From: Palleronia sp. THAF1
GTDB lineage: Bacteria > Pseudomonadota > Alphaproteobacteria > Rhodobacterales > Rhodobacteraceae
Reading direction: 5' to 3'
Assembly (NCBI RefSeq): GCF_009363795.1
Contig: NZ_CP045420.1
Span: forward strand, 1,469,001-1,533,000
Length of the DNA: 64,000 nucleotides
The notes beneath the pieces are model-generated. The model was not told the origin of the DNA. It was given only the letters and a program-made list of their open reading frames with translations, and ran no database searches. The position numbers and the translations under genes are program-made. Position 1 is the first letter of the stretch, and each line of letters begins with the position of its first letter. This document shows, in pieces, positions 1-9,169 of the stretch.

Positions 1-264
1 CGAAGGATTGCAGTCGGGAGACACGATCAGCCGCCCGCCCGCCGCATGAACATCGGCCACCGACTGCGCTGTCAGAACCGTGCCCGCGCCGATCAGGGCC
101 GTATCACCGAACGCGTCGGCCAAGGCGGCAATGGAGGCCAAGGGATCGGGCGAGTTCAGCGGCACCTCGATCCGGTCGATCCCGGCGTCGATCAGCGCCT
201 GCCCGATCGCCACGACGTCAGAGGGCTGAACGCCCCGCAGGATTGCGATGATCTCGCGGCTCAT
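1..264 (-). CDS. dgoA: 2-dehydro-3-deoxy-6-phosphogalactonate aldolase, N-terminal part (runs off the left edge)
   Basis: Only the first 88 codons are present; there is no stop before the window edge. They look like the start of a KDPG/KDPGal class I aldolase: ILRGV at residues 8-12, IEVPLN at 32-37, GAGTVLT at 59-65 and IVSPDCN at 80-86. The Schiff-base lysine would lie outside the window. The family splits 2-keto-3-deoxy-6-phosphogalactonate into pyruvate and glyceraldehyde 3-phosphate. The ATG overlaps the stop of the preceding kinase gene (ATGA), so translation is probably coupled. The galactonokinase neighbour makes the galactonate branch more likely than the Entner-Doudoroff aldolase Eda. 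Confidence 0.88.
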   Translation of the reverse strand, partial: MSREIIAILRGVQPSDVVAIGQALIDAGIDRIEVPLNSPDPLASIAALADAFGDTALIGAGTVLTAQSVADVHAAGGRLIVSPDCNPS

Positions 265-1169
265 GTCGTTCCCTTCATCTGCATCCGGGCCGCCGTCAGG
301 CCGGCGAGCGTCACCCGCGTGGCGTCCGTCACCGCAGGCAGCGCGCCGACCACCCGCAGCGCCTGCGCGTAACGGTCGGTCAGCGCACCGTCTCCGATCA
401 GAGCCACGTTCTGCCCCAGCCAGTAGGGCCGCGTTCCGGCCAGTTCCAGACCGATCAGCCAGCCCGACAGGCGCGCGCGTGCGATCGCCGCGTCCAACCC
501 GTGCAACAGGCCCTCGGCGCGCAATGAAAACAGGCGCGCGGTCAGTTGCGCGGGCGCGGTCATCGCGTCGTCCACCGCTTCGGCGAAGGCCGCATCGTCC
601 CAGCCGGCACCGTCCAGCCCGTGCCGCAAAACCGATTGGCCCGACAGCAACGCGAAGAACTCCCCGGTCATCACGGTGCGGAAGCTGACGACCTCTCCGG
701 CGCTGATCCGCGCCCATTTCGAGTGGGTGCCCGGCAGGCACAACACGCCATCGAAGTCGCCGTGGGCGGTCAGGAACCCGGCGATCTGCGTCTCTTCCCC
801 GCGCATCACATCGGCAGGCTTGTCCTGGCGCATCCCCGGCAGGACATGCACCGCCATGCGCGGATCCCGCACCTCTGGCCGCACCGCTTGCGCGAAGACC
901 GGAGGGGCCGCGGGGACCGCGATATAAGGTGCCTCCACCCAGCCCTGCCGCGCGCCCACCATGCCGCAGCAGATCACCGGCGTGACGCGGGCTTGGGGGA
1001 GATGCGCGTCGATCAGATCCAGCAGAGCGCCTTCGAACGCGGGGGGCGCAAGCGTCGCCATGCCGCGATCCGAACGCAGACGGTCCAGTACCGACCCGTC
1101 CGCGCCGATCACCCAGACCCGCAGCGCAGAGGTCCCCCAGTCAACCGCAATCCAGTCGGTGTCGCTCAT
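261..1169 (-). CDS. dgoK: 2-dehydro-3-deoxygalactonokinase
   Basis: This 302-residue protein matches the DgoK family in length and in its opening ASKHA-like phosphate-binding segment (AVDWGTSALRVWVI, residues 8-21). It would phosphorylate 2-keto-3-deoxygalactonate on the 6-hydroxyl using ATP, in the cytoplasm. It lies 4 nt after the SDR dehydrogenase gene and overlaps the aldolase gene, so enzyme and substrate order follow the De Ley-Doudoroff route of galactose breakdown. A galactonate dehydratase and lactonase are not in view and may follow dgoA outside the window. Confidence 0.9.
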   Translation of the reverse strand: MSDTDWIAVDWGTSALRVWVIGADGSVLDRLRSDRGMATLAPPAFEGALLDLIDAHLPQARVTPVICCGMVGARQGWVEAPYIAVPAAPPVFAQAVRPEVRDPRMAVHVLPGMRQDKPADVMRGEETQIAGFLTAHGDFDGVLCLPGTHSKWARISAGEVVSFRTVMTGEFFALLSGQSVLRHGLDGAGWDDAAFAEAVDDAMTAPAQLTARLFSLRAEGLLHGLDAAIARARLSGWLIGLELAGTRPYWLGQNVALIGDGALTDRYAQALRVVGALPAVTDATRVTLAGLTAARMQMKGTT

Positions 1170-1173
1170 GGTA

Positions 1174-1941
1174 TCATCCCGTCGTCACCACACCGCCGTC
1201 CACAACCACGACCTGCCCGGTCATCATTCGGCTGGCCGAGGAGGCCATGAACAATACCGTGCCCACGATGTCGTCCTCCACCAGGTGCTCTTTCAGGCAT
1301 TGCCGCTCCAGATGTGCTGTAAGTGCATCCGGCGTCGCCCACATGTCTTTCTGCTTGTCGGTCAGCACCCATCCGGGGGCCAGTGCGTTGACGCGGATGC
1401 CGCTCGGGCCGAATTCCCGCGCCAAGCTGCGCGTCAGTCCGGTGATGCCTGCGTTGGCGCTGGTGTAGGACGGGAAGCCCGCGTTGCCCATCATGTAGCT
1501 GACGGAAGTGAAATTTACGATCGCGCCGCCCCCGGCCTTCACCATGCCCGCCGTTATGGCCTGACACGCGAAGAAATAGGCCTTGAGGTTGATGGCTTGC
1601 GACCGGTCCCAGAACTCTTCCGTGACTTCTTCCGTCGTGTGGCGCTGGTCGTTCGCGGCGTTGTTGACCAGCACCGTGATTGGGCCGTGCGTCTCGGCCG
1701 CTTGGTCGAGCGCGCCCTGCAAGGCCGCCACATCGGTGATGTCGCAGGGGATGAACAGCGGGCGTCGGCCATGTTTCGCATCCATGGCATCGCAGAATGC
1801 GCCGGCGTCTGATCGCTGGACGAAGGCGACATGTGCGCCCTGGGCTAGAAAACCGTCGGTGATCGCGGCGCCGATACCGGACCCGCCGCCGGTGACGAAA
1901 ACGGATGCGTCCTGTAGGTCGGGATAGGTGGCTTGGGTCAT
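1174..1941 (-). CDS. SDR-family sugar dehydrogenase, candidate D-galactose 1-dehydrogenase
   Basis: A 255-residue short-chain dehydrogenase/reductase with the Rossmann motif TGGGSGIG at residues 17-24, NNAA at 93-96, and a catalytic Ser146/Tyr159 pair. The position normally held by the catalytic lysine, four residues after the tyrosine, is Asn163 (codon AAC at 1455-1453). The rest of the fold, including the final DGGVVTTG, is intact. Its place between alpha-galactosidase and dgoK argues for oxidation of galactose (or arabinose) to the aldonolactone; this is inference from context. No strong Shine-Dalgarno precedes the ATG, so translation may depend on the gene upstream. Confidence 0.82.
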   Translation of the reverse strand: MTQATYPDLQDASVFVTGGGSGIGAAITDGFLAQGAHVAFVQRSDAGAFCDAMDAKHGRRPLFIPCDITDVAALQGALDQAAETHGPITVLVNNAANDQRHTTEEVTEEFWDRSQAINLKAYFFACQAITAGMVKAGGGAIVNFTSVSYMMGNAGFPSYTSANAGITGLTRSLAREFGPSGIRVNALAPGWVLTDKQKDMWATPDALTAHLERQCLKEHLVEDDIVGTVLFMASSASRMMTGQVVVVDGGVVTTG

Positions 1942-1973
1942 CGGTCGTACTTTTCATCAGGAGAAGGTTGCGG

Positions 1974-4052
1974 CTAGATGCGCTGTCCCTCGATCACCCA
2001 GATGCGGTCGGGGAAGGTCCATGGAAGGGTCACCCCGTGCTGCATCAGGTAGGTGCCACTTACCGTCAGCACACCTTCTTTCAGAGCGGGCGACCCGCGC
2101 GACAGATCGGGCGCATCGGCGCGGTTCACTAAGTCGATTTGGTAGTAGGCGTCAGGCACAAGCTCCGTAAGTCGCAGTGGCCGCGGTGCGATCTGCTCGG
2201 ACGCGGCGGCCTTGCCCGCAAAGACCACAAATCGCGCCCCGTCGCGCGCCAGTTGCTGCTCGGCAATGCACGCCGGGTCCGCACTATCAAGGCGCAGGAT
2301 GTCGGCCTGCATCATCCAGGCACGGTTCGTCTTCCACCACGCGGTGACGTCGCGCAAAACCGACGCTTCATGTTCGGTCAGCTCGCGTGGGTCCATCTCG
2401 AACCCCATGTGCCTTTGGGCGGCGACCCACGCGCGAAAGGTGATGTCGTGCGTGCGGCCAGAGGTATGGCAACGGCGGGGGCCAACGTGACTTCCGGTGA
2501 CGCAGGCGGGCAGGAACAGCGCGGCGTTGTGCTGCATGTTCAGACGCTCGAGCGCGTCGTTGCTGTCCGACAGCCAGACGCGGTGCGTACGCTGCAGAAT
2601 ACCGAAGTCGATACGCCCCCCGCCAGAGGCGCAGCTTTCGATCTCGACGCCGGGATGAGCGGCCCTCAATCGGTCGAGCAGCGCGTAGGTACCGCGCGTC
2701 TGCGCTGCGTCTGGTGCGGGCAGGACACGATTGTGATCCCACTTGATGTAATCGATGGCGTAATCGCGCAAAATCGCATCGATCCGGCTGAACAGGTAAT
2801 CGCGCACGTCCGGTCGCGACATGTCCAATGCAAGCTGTTGGCGTCCGGGAATCTGATCCGCCGCGCCCAGAGCCCAGTCGGGATGGGCGCGATAGACGTC
2901 GGACTCGGTGTTCACCATCTCGGGCTCGAACCACAGTCCGAAGCTCATGGCTTCCGCGTGAACGTGATCGATGAGCGGCCCCAGCCCGTCTGGATACTTC
3001 GTCTCGTCCACCACCCAATCGGCCAGCGCACGCCGGTCATCGGTCCGGCCCTTGAACCAACCGTCGTCCAGTACGAACCGCTCGGCACCCAGCGCAGCGG
3101 CACGGGTCGCGATGTCTTTCAGGGTAGGCAGGTCGTGGTCGAAATAGACGGCTTCCCAGCAGTTATAGTGAACCGGCCGGAGACGTGCCGCATCAGGGAA
3201 TGAAACGGTCCGGTCTCGCAGATGGCGCTGGAACGCGGTGGCGCAACCGTTCAGGCCAGAGGCCGAGTAGGTCGCATAAAGCGTCGCCGTCTCGAATACC
3301 GTGCCCGTTGCGGCATCGGTCGTGCCCGCATGGCCGAACTGCACCTGACGGCGTCCGTCCGGCAACTCTTCTGCCACCATACGGTGTCCACCGGACCAGC
3401 CGTAGTGGAACGCAACCGCCTGTCCTTGGGTGTTCGTTGCCTCCCTGCCCGGCACGATAAGGCCGGGGAAATGCTCATGTCCCGTGCGCCCGGTCCGGTT
3501 CTCTCGAAAGCGGATTCCTGCGGACCAGGGCGTGCGATTCAATTGGAACTCTCCGCACCAGCGCCCTGCCACGTCGATCATCTCATCCGACAGGTGCGGC
3601 GCGGGAAAGACGGGGGCGGCCAGCCAGTCAAGGCGGACGGGGTCGTCGGTTTCCAGGCGGGCGCTGGACGTGATCATATGAGTGTCAGGATCGACAGCGA
3701 GGCGCGCCATGTAGCGCAGGCCCAGATCGGCATCGGCGAAGTGCAGCACCAATGCACTTCCCTCCTCCGCATCCACGAAGCGCAGGCGCGGCATCAGCAC
3801 AACCCCCTGCCCATCCCGAACGACCAACCCCGGCTGACCGGGAAAGCTGTCAGAAGCCTCGGGGCAGATCGACAGCGCCGGGTTGCGGTCCAGCATCCCG
3901 CCGGTCACGTCGATGGCGTAGGCCCGCGCAACTGTTTGCAAGTCCTCACCGGCAGGAAGCGGACGACCCCAATACACCACCTCCGGCAACCGATCCCCAT
4001 CACTTGTCAGAACCAAGGTCTGACGCGCGCAATCCAGTCTCCAAGTCCGCAT
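1974..4052 (-). CDS. alpha-galactosidase, glycoside hydrolase family 36
   Basis: About 692 residues, typical of bacterial GH36 enzymes that cleave terminal alpha-1,6-galactose from melibiose, raffinose and related oligosaccharides. The TIM-barrel part shows LDDGWFKGR (about 329-337), GLWFEPEMVN, the nucleophile motif YIKWDHNR with Asp near 440, SCASGGGR, and the acid/base segment WLSDSND with Asp near 497. No signal peptide is seen, so it acts on imported sugar. The ATG at 4052 overlaps the permease stop (TGATG); a GTG three bases earlier is also in frame. Downstream genes oxidise the released galactose. Confidence 0.93.
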   Translation of the reverse strand: MRTWRLDCARQTLVLTSDGDRLPEVVYWGRPLPAGEDLQTVARAYAIDVTGGMLDRNPALSICPEASDSFPGQPGLVVRDGQGVVLMPRLRFVDAEEGSALVLHFADADLGLRYMARLAVDPDTHMITSSARLETDDPVRLDWLAAPVFPAPHLSDEMIDVAGRWCGEFQLNRTPWSAGIRFRENRTGRTGHEHFPGLIVPGREATNTQGQAVAFHYGWSGGHRMVAEELPDGRRQVQFGHAGTTDAATGTVFETATLYATYSASGLNGCATAFQRHLRDRTVSFPDAARLRPVHYNCWEAVYFDHDLPTLKDIATRAAALGAERFVLDDGWFKGRTDDRRALADWVVDETKYPDGLGPLIDHVHAEAMSFGLWFEPEMVNTESDVYRAHPDWALGAADQIPGRQQLALDMSRPDVRDYLFSRIDAILRDYAIDYIKWDHNRVLPAPDAAQTRGTYALLDRLRAAHPGVEIESCASGGGRIDFGILQRTHRVWLSDSNDALERLNMQHNAALFLPACVTGSHVGPRRCHTSGRTHDITFRAWVAAQRHMGFEMDPRELTEHEASVLRDVTAWWKTNRAWMMQADILRLDSADPACIAEQQLARDGARFVVFAGKAAASEQIAPRPLRLTELVPDAYYQIDLVNRADAPDLSRGSPALKEGVLTVSGTYLMQHGVTLPWTFPDRIWVIEGQRI

Positions 4053-4900
4053 CACTTCACCGCGCCCAAGGTCAGACCGGCAATGAAGTGACGCTGCATT
4101 GCGAAGAACATCGCCACCGGCGGCAACGCGGCGACGATACTGCCCGCGCTCATCAGGTGATACTGCGCGACGAACTGGCTGTTAAACGACGTGATGCCCG
4201 CGGTCACAGGCTGCGAGTCCGGCCCCTGTGTCAGCACGATGGCCCAGAAGTAGTCATTCCAGATGAAGGTGAAGACCAACACCGAAAGCGCCGCGATGGC
4301 GGGCTTCATCAGGGGCAAGACGATGAACCAGAAGATACGCCACTCGGCGACGCCCTCGACCCGCGCGGCCTCGATCAGCTCATAGGGCAGCGCGCGGATG
4401 AAATTGCGCATGAACAGCGTGCAGAAACCGGTCTGGAACGCGACGTGGAACAGGATCAGGCCCAGCTTGGTGTCGTAGAGGTTCAGATCGATGGTCAGGT
4501 CACGCACGGGCACCATCAGGATCTGGAACGGTACGAAGTTTCCGGCGATGAACATGAAGAATATCAAAAGGTTGCCCCGGAAGCGGTAGATGCCCAGGGC
4601 GAAGCCCGTCATACACGAAAGCGCCACCGCGCCGATCACCGTCGGCACCGTTATGAAGACCGAGTTCAGCAGGTAGCGCGGCATGTCGCTATCGAAAAAG
4701 ACCCGCCCGTAGTTGGCAAAGAACTCGAAAGACGACGGCACGCCCCAGTAGTTGCCTTGCGCGAAGTCGCTGCCTGGCCGGACAGAGAACAAGGCCACCG
4801 CCAGCAGCGGCAACAGCCAGACAATCAGCGCGAAAGGCACCAGCGCCTGATAGCCGACCTGCACCGCGCGAGAGCGACGTTCGATGGGGGTGGGGAACAT
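4052..4900 (-). CDS. sugar ABC transporter inner-membrane permease (MalG/LacG type)
   Basis: A 282-residue polytopic protein of the carbohydrate-uptake CUT1 class. The EAA loop that contacts the ATPase reads EAARVEGVAEWRIFWFIVLP (about residues 187-206). Several hydrophobic spans are visible, starting with ALIVWLLPLLAVALF. It follows the other permease by 13 nt and overlaps the alpha-galactosidase gene by one base, so importer and hydrolase are made from one message. The substrate is inferred from the hydrolase: an alpha-galactoside. Confidence 0.92.
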   Translation of the reverse strand: MFPTPIERRSRAVQVGYQALVPFALIVWLLPLLAVALFSVRPGSDFAQGNYWGVPSSFEFFANYGRVFFDSDMPRYLLNSVFITVPTVIGAVALSCMTGFALGIYRFRGNLLIFFMFIAGNFVPFQILMVPVRDLTIDLNLYDTKLGLILFHVAFQTGFCTLFMRNFIRALPYELIEAARVEGVAEWRIFWFIVLPLMKPAIAALSVLVFTFIWNDYFWAIVLTQGPDSQPVTAGITSFNSQFVAQYHLMSAGSIVAALPPVAMFFAMQRHFIAGLTLGAVK

Positions 4901-4913
4901 CAGATCTGCCCTC

Positions 4914-5858
4914 TCATCGGCGTGCCGCCTGCTCGTCGCGCCACATGGACCACAAGAAATAGCCGATGAAGACCAGCATGATCAGGAACAGCACCACCGC
5001 GATGGCGGACCCATACCCCATGCGAAAGCCGTATTCGCCCAGAGCGCGCTCGAACATGTAGAAAGACAGCACGCGCGTGGATCCGAACGGCCCGCCGTTC
5101 GTCATGATCGAGATCAAATCGAAAGAGCGCAGCGCGCCGATGATTGTCACAACGAAAGCAATGAAGGTCGCGGGCTTCAATTGCGGCAGTATGATGTGCC
5201 ACAGCATTCGGTGGCCCTTCGCACCGTCCAGCCGCGCGGCCTCGATCTGTTCGGGGTCCACCGCGTTCAGGCCCGTCAGATACAGGATCATGCAATAGGC
5301 CGTCTGCGGCCATAGCCCGGCGGCGATGATGCCGTAGGTCGCCAGATCGGGATCGCCCAGGATGTTCACGCTGCCCATACCGAAGAAGCCCAATACGGCA
5401 TTCAACGCGCCCTCGCGCGGCAGGTAGAACCACGAGAACACCAGACCCACGACGACCTGGCTGATCACGAATGGAAAAAAGAACAGCGATTTGTAAAGGC
5501 GGATGCCCCTGATCGTCTGGTTCAGGAACAGCGCGATCGCCAGACCCGCCGGGATCGCCAGCAAATACAGCACCAGCCAGCGCAGGTTGTTCCAAAGCGA
5601 GGTCTCGAACGCACGATCGCCCAGCAATTCGGTGTAGTTGCGTAGGCCGACGAATTCGCCTTGCTCGGACAGATCACCCAGGCCGGACCATTCGTAGGTC
5701 GAGATCTGGAAGGACTGGAAGATCGGGATGACCACGTAGATCCCGAAAAACAGGATGCCGGGAGCGAGGAACAGCAGCGGCGTAATGGTCATACGGTTGC
5801 GCTTGACCCAGCCCGGTCCAGCGTCGGCGTGGGTATCCGGCACAGTGGCCTGTGTCAT
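4914..5858 (-). CDS. sugar ABC transporter inner-membrane permease (MalF/LacF type)
   Basis: A 314-residue integral membrane protein with a cytoplasmic N-terminus, a first span at LLFLAPGILFFGIYVVIPIF and an EAA loop (EQIEAARLDGAKGHRMLWHI). I place the start at the ATG at 5858 because GGAGGAAG lies just upstream; an in-frame GTG at 5873 would swallow that ribosome-binding site. It pairs with the MalG-type permease to form the channel of a CUT1 importer. A perfect stem-loop separates it from the binding-protein gene and probably lowers its expression relative to that gene. Confidence 0.92.
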   Translation of the reverse strand: MTQATVPDTHADAGPGWVKRNRMTITPLLFLAPGILFFGIYVVIPIFQSFQISTYEWSGLGDLSEQGEFVGLRNYTELLGDRAFETSLWNNLRWLVLYLLAIPAGLAIALFLNQTIRGIRLYKSLFFFPFVISQVVVGLVFSWFYLPREGALNAVLGFFGMGSVNILGDPDLATYGIIAAGLWPQTAYCMILYLTGLNAVDPEQIEAARLDGAKGHRMLWHIILPQLKPATFIAFVVTIIGALRSFDLISIMTNGGPFGSTRVLSFYMFERALGEYGFRMGYGSAIAVVLFLIMLVFIGYFLWSMWRDEQAARR

Positions 5859-5882
5859 GCCTGCTTCCTCCACAAAGGATCA

Positions 5883-5906
5883 GGGGCGACGCCTGCGCGT
5901 CGCCCC
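5883..5906 (-). terminator. intercistronic stem-loop between binding-protein and permease genes
   Basis: A perfect 10-bp inverted repeat with a 4-nt loop (GGGGCGACGC, loop, GCGTCGCCCC) fills the gap between the two genes. No T-run follows. In binding-protein-dependent importers such hairpins often stabilise the upstream message or cause partial termination, giving excess binding protein; that role is inferred here. Confidence 0.65.
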
Positions 5907-5913
5907 GATCGAC

Positions 5914-7173
5914 CTACTCGTAGATTCGCTGACGCGCATCTTCCAAGCGCGGCAGGATGTCGGGCAGATTCTCGGGGAAGACCATGAATTCCTGCAGGCC
6001 TTCCATGCCGACAGATGCCATTTCCGCCGGGAAGTCGCGGTCGAAGAACTGCGCGATACCGCCCTGCGCGTTTTCCGATAGCATGGTGAAGCCCTGCTGC
6101 AGGAACTCGTCATCGGCAACTTCGGAGTTGGCGTTCACCGGCAACTGTCCCAATGCGTCGGGCCCGTTGATGCGGGTCTGCACATCGGCCGAGGTCACAT
6201 AGGCCAGGAACGCTCGCGCGGCATCAACGTTCTGCGCACCGGCGGCGACGTGGAACGTATCCGTCGGCGCGTCCTCGCCCAGGGGCGCGTCGGTCATCGC
6301 CGGGAACTGGTAGAAGTCGATCTGCTCATCGGTCAGACCAGCCTCGCGCAGGTGCGGCACGGCGAAGTTGCCGATCAGGTAGGCGGCAGCATCGCCGTTG
6401 ATCATTTCGGTCAAGGCTTCCTGCCAGCTGTAGGACTGATGGTCGTCGATGAACGCACCCATCTCGATCAGCGTCTGCCAATTCTCGAACGTCTTTGCGA
6501 CGCCCTCGTCCTCGGTCCAGCTCAGCTCACCACGCGCCAGTTGCATGTGGTGCTCGAAGCCGTTGGTGCGCATGTTGAGGTAGTCGAACCAGCCGCCGGC
6601 AGTCCACAGGAACTTGGTTCCGATGGCATAGCACTTCTTGCCGGAATCCAGGATCGCCTGGCAGTTTTCAACTTCCTGCTCGAAGGTCTCCGGCTCGGAC
6701 AGCCCCAGCTCGTTGTAGATGTCCTCGCGGTAGTACACGCCCCACTGGTAGTAGGTATAGGGCACGCCCCACTGTGCGTCATTGAGCGTCAGGGCGCCTT
6801 TGACGGACTCCAGCCCTTCGTAGTCGCCCGCATCCCACCAGTCGGTGATATCCATAAACAAGCCCGCATCCACGTAGGGGCCCATGCGATTGGAGGCGTA
6901 CCAGTTCACCACGTCGGGCGGATTGGCGGATAGAGCATTGCGGATCTGGCTTTTCCAAGCTTCGCGATCGACGACTTCCAACTCGACGGTCAGGTCGGGA
7001 TGCATCTCGTCGAATTCGGCGGCCATGCCTTCCATCACCGCGCGGGGCGCGGGGTTCGACATGTCCGAGATGATGCGCAGCGTGCCGGACAGATCAGAGT
7101 CCTGCGCCAGAGCCCCTGTCGCGAACAGCGAAAGCGCCGCGACAGAGGCGGAGAGTTTGGTGTGACGAAGCAT
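5914..7173 (-). CDS. sugar ABC transporter periplasmic substrate-binding protein
   Basis: 419 residues with a clear signal peptide (hydrophobic stretch ASVAALSLFATG, cleavage expected after ALAQ near residue 24). The mature part is a family 1 (MalE/UgpB-like) extracellular solute-binding protein, with GTLRIISDMSNPAPRA at its start and an aromatic-rich middle. The ATG at 7173 is chosen because GGGAGGAAACC precedes it; longer in-frame readings extend into the control region. It is first in the leftward galactoside operon and is divergent from the IclR gene. The ligand is inferred, probably a galactoside. Confidence 0.92.
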   Translation of the reverse strand: MLRHTKLSASVAALSLFATGALAQDSDLSGTLRIISDMSNPAPRAVMEGMAAEFDEMHPDLTVELEVVDREAWKSQIRNALSANPPDVVNWYASNRMGPYVDAGLFMDITDWWDAGDYEGLESVKGALTLNDAQWGVPYTYYQWGVYYREDIYNELGLSEPETFEQEVENCQAILDSGKKCYAIGTKFLWTAGGWFDYLNMRTNGFEHHMQLARGELSWTEDEGVAKTFENWQTLIEMGAFIDDHQSYSWQEALTEMINGDAAAYLIGNFAVPHLREAGLTDEQIDFYQFPAMTDAPLGEDAPTDTFHVAAGAQNVDAARAFLAYVTSADVQTRINGPDALGQLPVNANSEVADDEFLQQGFTMLSENAQGGIAQFFDRDFPAEMASVGMEGLQEFMVFPENLPDILPRLEDARQRIYE

Positions 7174-7215
7174 GGTTTCCTCCCTATAGCTCCTCCCGGA
7201 TCGAGTCTCATTATT

Positions 7216-7230
7216 TGGAACTCGTTTCCG
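7216..7230. promoter_or_regulatory. candidate IclR-type operator in the divergent control region
   Basis: An imperfect palindrome, GGAACTCGTTTCC (7217-7229), lies 43 bp upstream of the binding-protein start and about 85 bp upstream of the iclR-like gene. IclR-family proteins often bind TGGAAA-TTTCCA-like dyads, so this is a plausible site for the adjacent regulator. It is a single short site and could be chance. Confidence 0.35.
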
Positions 7231-7313
7231 ACTATTGAAAACTAGCCGCATAGCGGGTAAGCGGTCAACAGTTTCCGTCGTTCTGCACAAGGCGACACAG
7301 GGAGGAGACGCAG

Positions 7314-8093
7314 ATGACAAAGCCGATGGCAAGCGACGGCACCGTAGGCAAAGCCTTAGAAGTGCTCGACGCGGTCGCGGCATTCGAGCGTCCCGTGCGT
7401 TTCACTGAATTGCTGGAGGCGGTGCCTTTCCCCAAGGCGACGCTTTACCGGTTTCTGCAAACGCTCACGAACCAGAAAATGCTCTCTTACGATGCGAAAG
7501 ATGGCACCTACTCCATGGGCGTCCGCCTGCTGCGGCTGGCCCATGCCTCGTGGCGGACGGCCTCGCTGGCACCGATAGCCCGCCCCTTTCTACGCCAATT
7601 ATCCGACACCGTCGGCGAAGCCGTGCATCTGGCCCAGATCGACAATGGGCAGGTGATCTTCGTGGACAAGCTGATCGCGACCGACCGCTTCGACACGTTG
7701 GCGCAGATCGGTCAGGTCGCCCCCGCGTACTGCACCGGCGTGGGAAAGGCGATGTTGGCGTTCATGGCTCCGCGCCGATTGGAGCTTGCGCTCCGGCAGC
7801 AAGCTTACCTGCCCTACACACCGACCACACACCGCTCGCCGGACAGCCTTTTGCGAGAGCTGGAGACGGTTCGCCGCGATGGTCTGGCTTTTGATCGCGA
7901 GGAACACGAGCAGGGCATCGTTTCTATCGCGGCACCCGTTCTGTCGACCAACGGACGGGTCATCGGCGCGATCTCTATCGCGACGACGACCGCTCGTCAC
8001 GACCTTAACGGATTGCAAGCTTTCCGGTCCGTCCTGCAGACCACCGCCGAACAAATCGGGGCCGAGGCGACGTCCTGGCAATTCCCGGCCTAG
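7314..8093 (+). CDS. IclR-family transcriptional regulator
   Basis: 259 residues: an N-terminal winged helix-turn-helix (about residues 9-65, including [20 protein letters not shown]) followed by the IclR effector-binding GAF-like domain with [19 protein letters not shown] and [24 protein letters not shown] precedes the ATG. It is divergent from the galactoside operon and 14 nt upstream of the importer ATPase gene, so it most likely controls both in response to a sugar or sugar acid. Whether it represses or activates cannot be read from the sequence. Confidence 0.93.
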   Translation: MTKPMASDGTVGKALEVLDAVAAFERPVRFTELLEAVPFPKATLYRFLQTLTNQKMLSYDAKDGTYSMGVRLLRLAHASWRTASLAPIARPFLRQLSDTVGEAVHLAQIDNGQVIFVDKLIATDRFDTLAQIGQVAPAYCTGVGKAMLAFMAPRRLELALRQQAYLPYTPTTHRSPDSLLRELETVRRDGLAFDREEHEQGIVSIAAPVLSTNGRVIGAISIATTTARHDLNGLQAFRSVLQTTAEQIGAEATSWQFPA

Positions 8094-8107
8094 CAAGGAG
8101 CACGCAC

Positions 8108-9169
8108 GTGTCTGGTGTCACACTTCAAAATGCAATCAAACGCTACGGCGAGCTTCAGGTCATTCACGGCATCGATCTGGAAATCGAGGACGGCGAGTTC
8201 TGCGTCTTCGTGGGTCCGTCCGGCTGTGGGAAATCCACGCTTCTGCGCATGATCGCGGGTCTGGAGGAAACGACCGAAGGTACGATCCGGATCGGCGGGC
8301 GCGATGTGACCAGATCGGACCCCGCGGATCGTGGCGTCGCGATGGTGTTCCAGACCTACGCGCTTTATCCGCATATGACAGTGGCCGAGAATATGGGATT
8401 CGGCCTGCGGATGAATCGCCACCCGAAGGCCGAGATCGAGCAAAAGGTGGCCGAGGCCGCGCGCATCCTGCAACTGGAAGCGCTGCTGGACCGCAAGCCG
8501 AAGGCCCTGTCGGGCGGCCAACGCCAGCGTGTCGCCATTGGCCGCGCCATTGTGCGCGGTCCCGAAGTCTTTCTCTTCGACGAACCTCTTTCCAATCTCG
8601 ATGCCGAGCTTCGCGTGGACATGAGGGTCGAAATCGCGCGACTTCACACAGAGCTTGGCACGACAATGGTCTACGTCACTCACGATCAGGTCGAGGCGAT
8701 GACATTGGCCGACAAAATCGTCGTCCTGCGCGACGGCCGCATCGAACAGGTCGGCACCCCCATGGAATTATACGAAGACCCGGTCAGCAAATTCGTCGCC
8801 GGCTTCATCGGATCGCCGTCGATGAACTTCATGCGCGGGGTGATAGAGGACGGCCAAATCCGGATACCGGCGCTGGCAGATCTTAGGATCTCGCCGGATG
8901 TAACCCTGCCCGCGAACGGCGCGGAGGTAACTGTAGGCTTGCGCCCGCAAGCGATGTCGATCCGGGCCGCCCCGTCGCCGGTGAAGGTCGAAATCTCTGA
9001 GCGTTTGGGCGGGGTCGCCTACGAATACCTGCGCACGCCAACCGGTGAGCGGATCGTTGTCGAGACGAAAGGCAACAAGGTACAGAATGAAGGCACCGAG
9101 GTCATCATCGACGCCGATGCGACGACTGCGATGGTGTTTGATTCGGAAACGGAACAACGGATTCGTTAG
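8108..9169 (+). CDS. sugar ABC transporter ATPase (MalK/UgpC/MsmK type)
   Basis: 353 residues. Walker A is GPSGCGKST at 36-44, the ABC signature LSGGQ at 134-138, Walker B FLFDEP ends at 160, and the switch histidine sits in [15 protein letters not shown]. The C-terminal TOBE-like domain typical of CUT1 ATPases follows. Translation starts at GTG 8108, 6 nt after AAGGAG. It energises the importer encoded on the other strand; the split arrangement puts the ATPase under the regulator's own promoter. Confidence 0.95.
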   Translation: MSGVTLQNAIKRYGELQVIHGIDLEIEDGEFCVFVGPSGCGKSTLLRMIAGLEETTEGTIRIGGRDVTRSDPADRGVAMVFQTYALYPHMTVAENMGFGLRMNRHPKAEIEQKVAEAARILQLEALLDRKPKALSGGQRQRVAIGRAIVRGPEVFLFDEPLSNLDAELRVDMRVEIARLHTELGTTMVYVTHDQVEAMTLADKIVVLRDGRIEQVGTPMELYEDPVSKFVAGFIGSPSMNFMRGVIEDGQIRIPALADLRISPDVTLPANGAEVTVGLRPQAMSIRAAPSPVKVEISERLGGVAYEYLRTPTGERIVVETKGNKVQNEGTEVIIDADATTAMVFDSETEQRIR

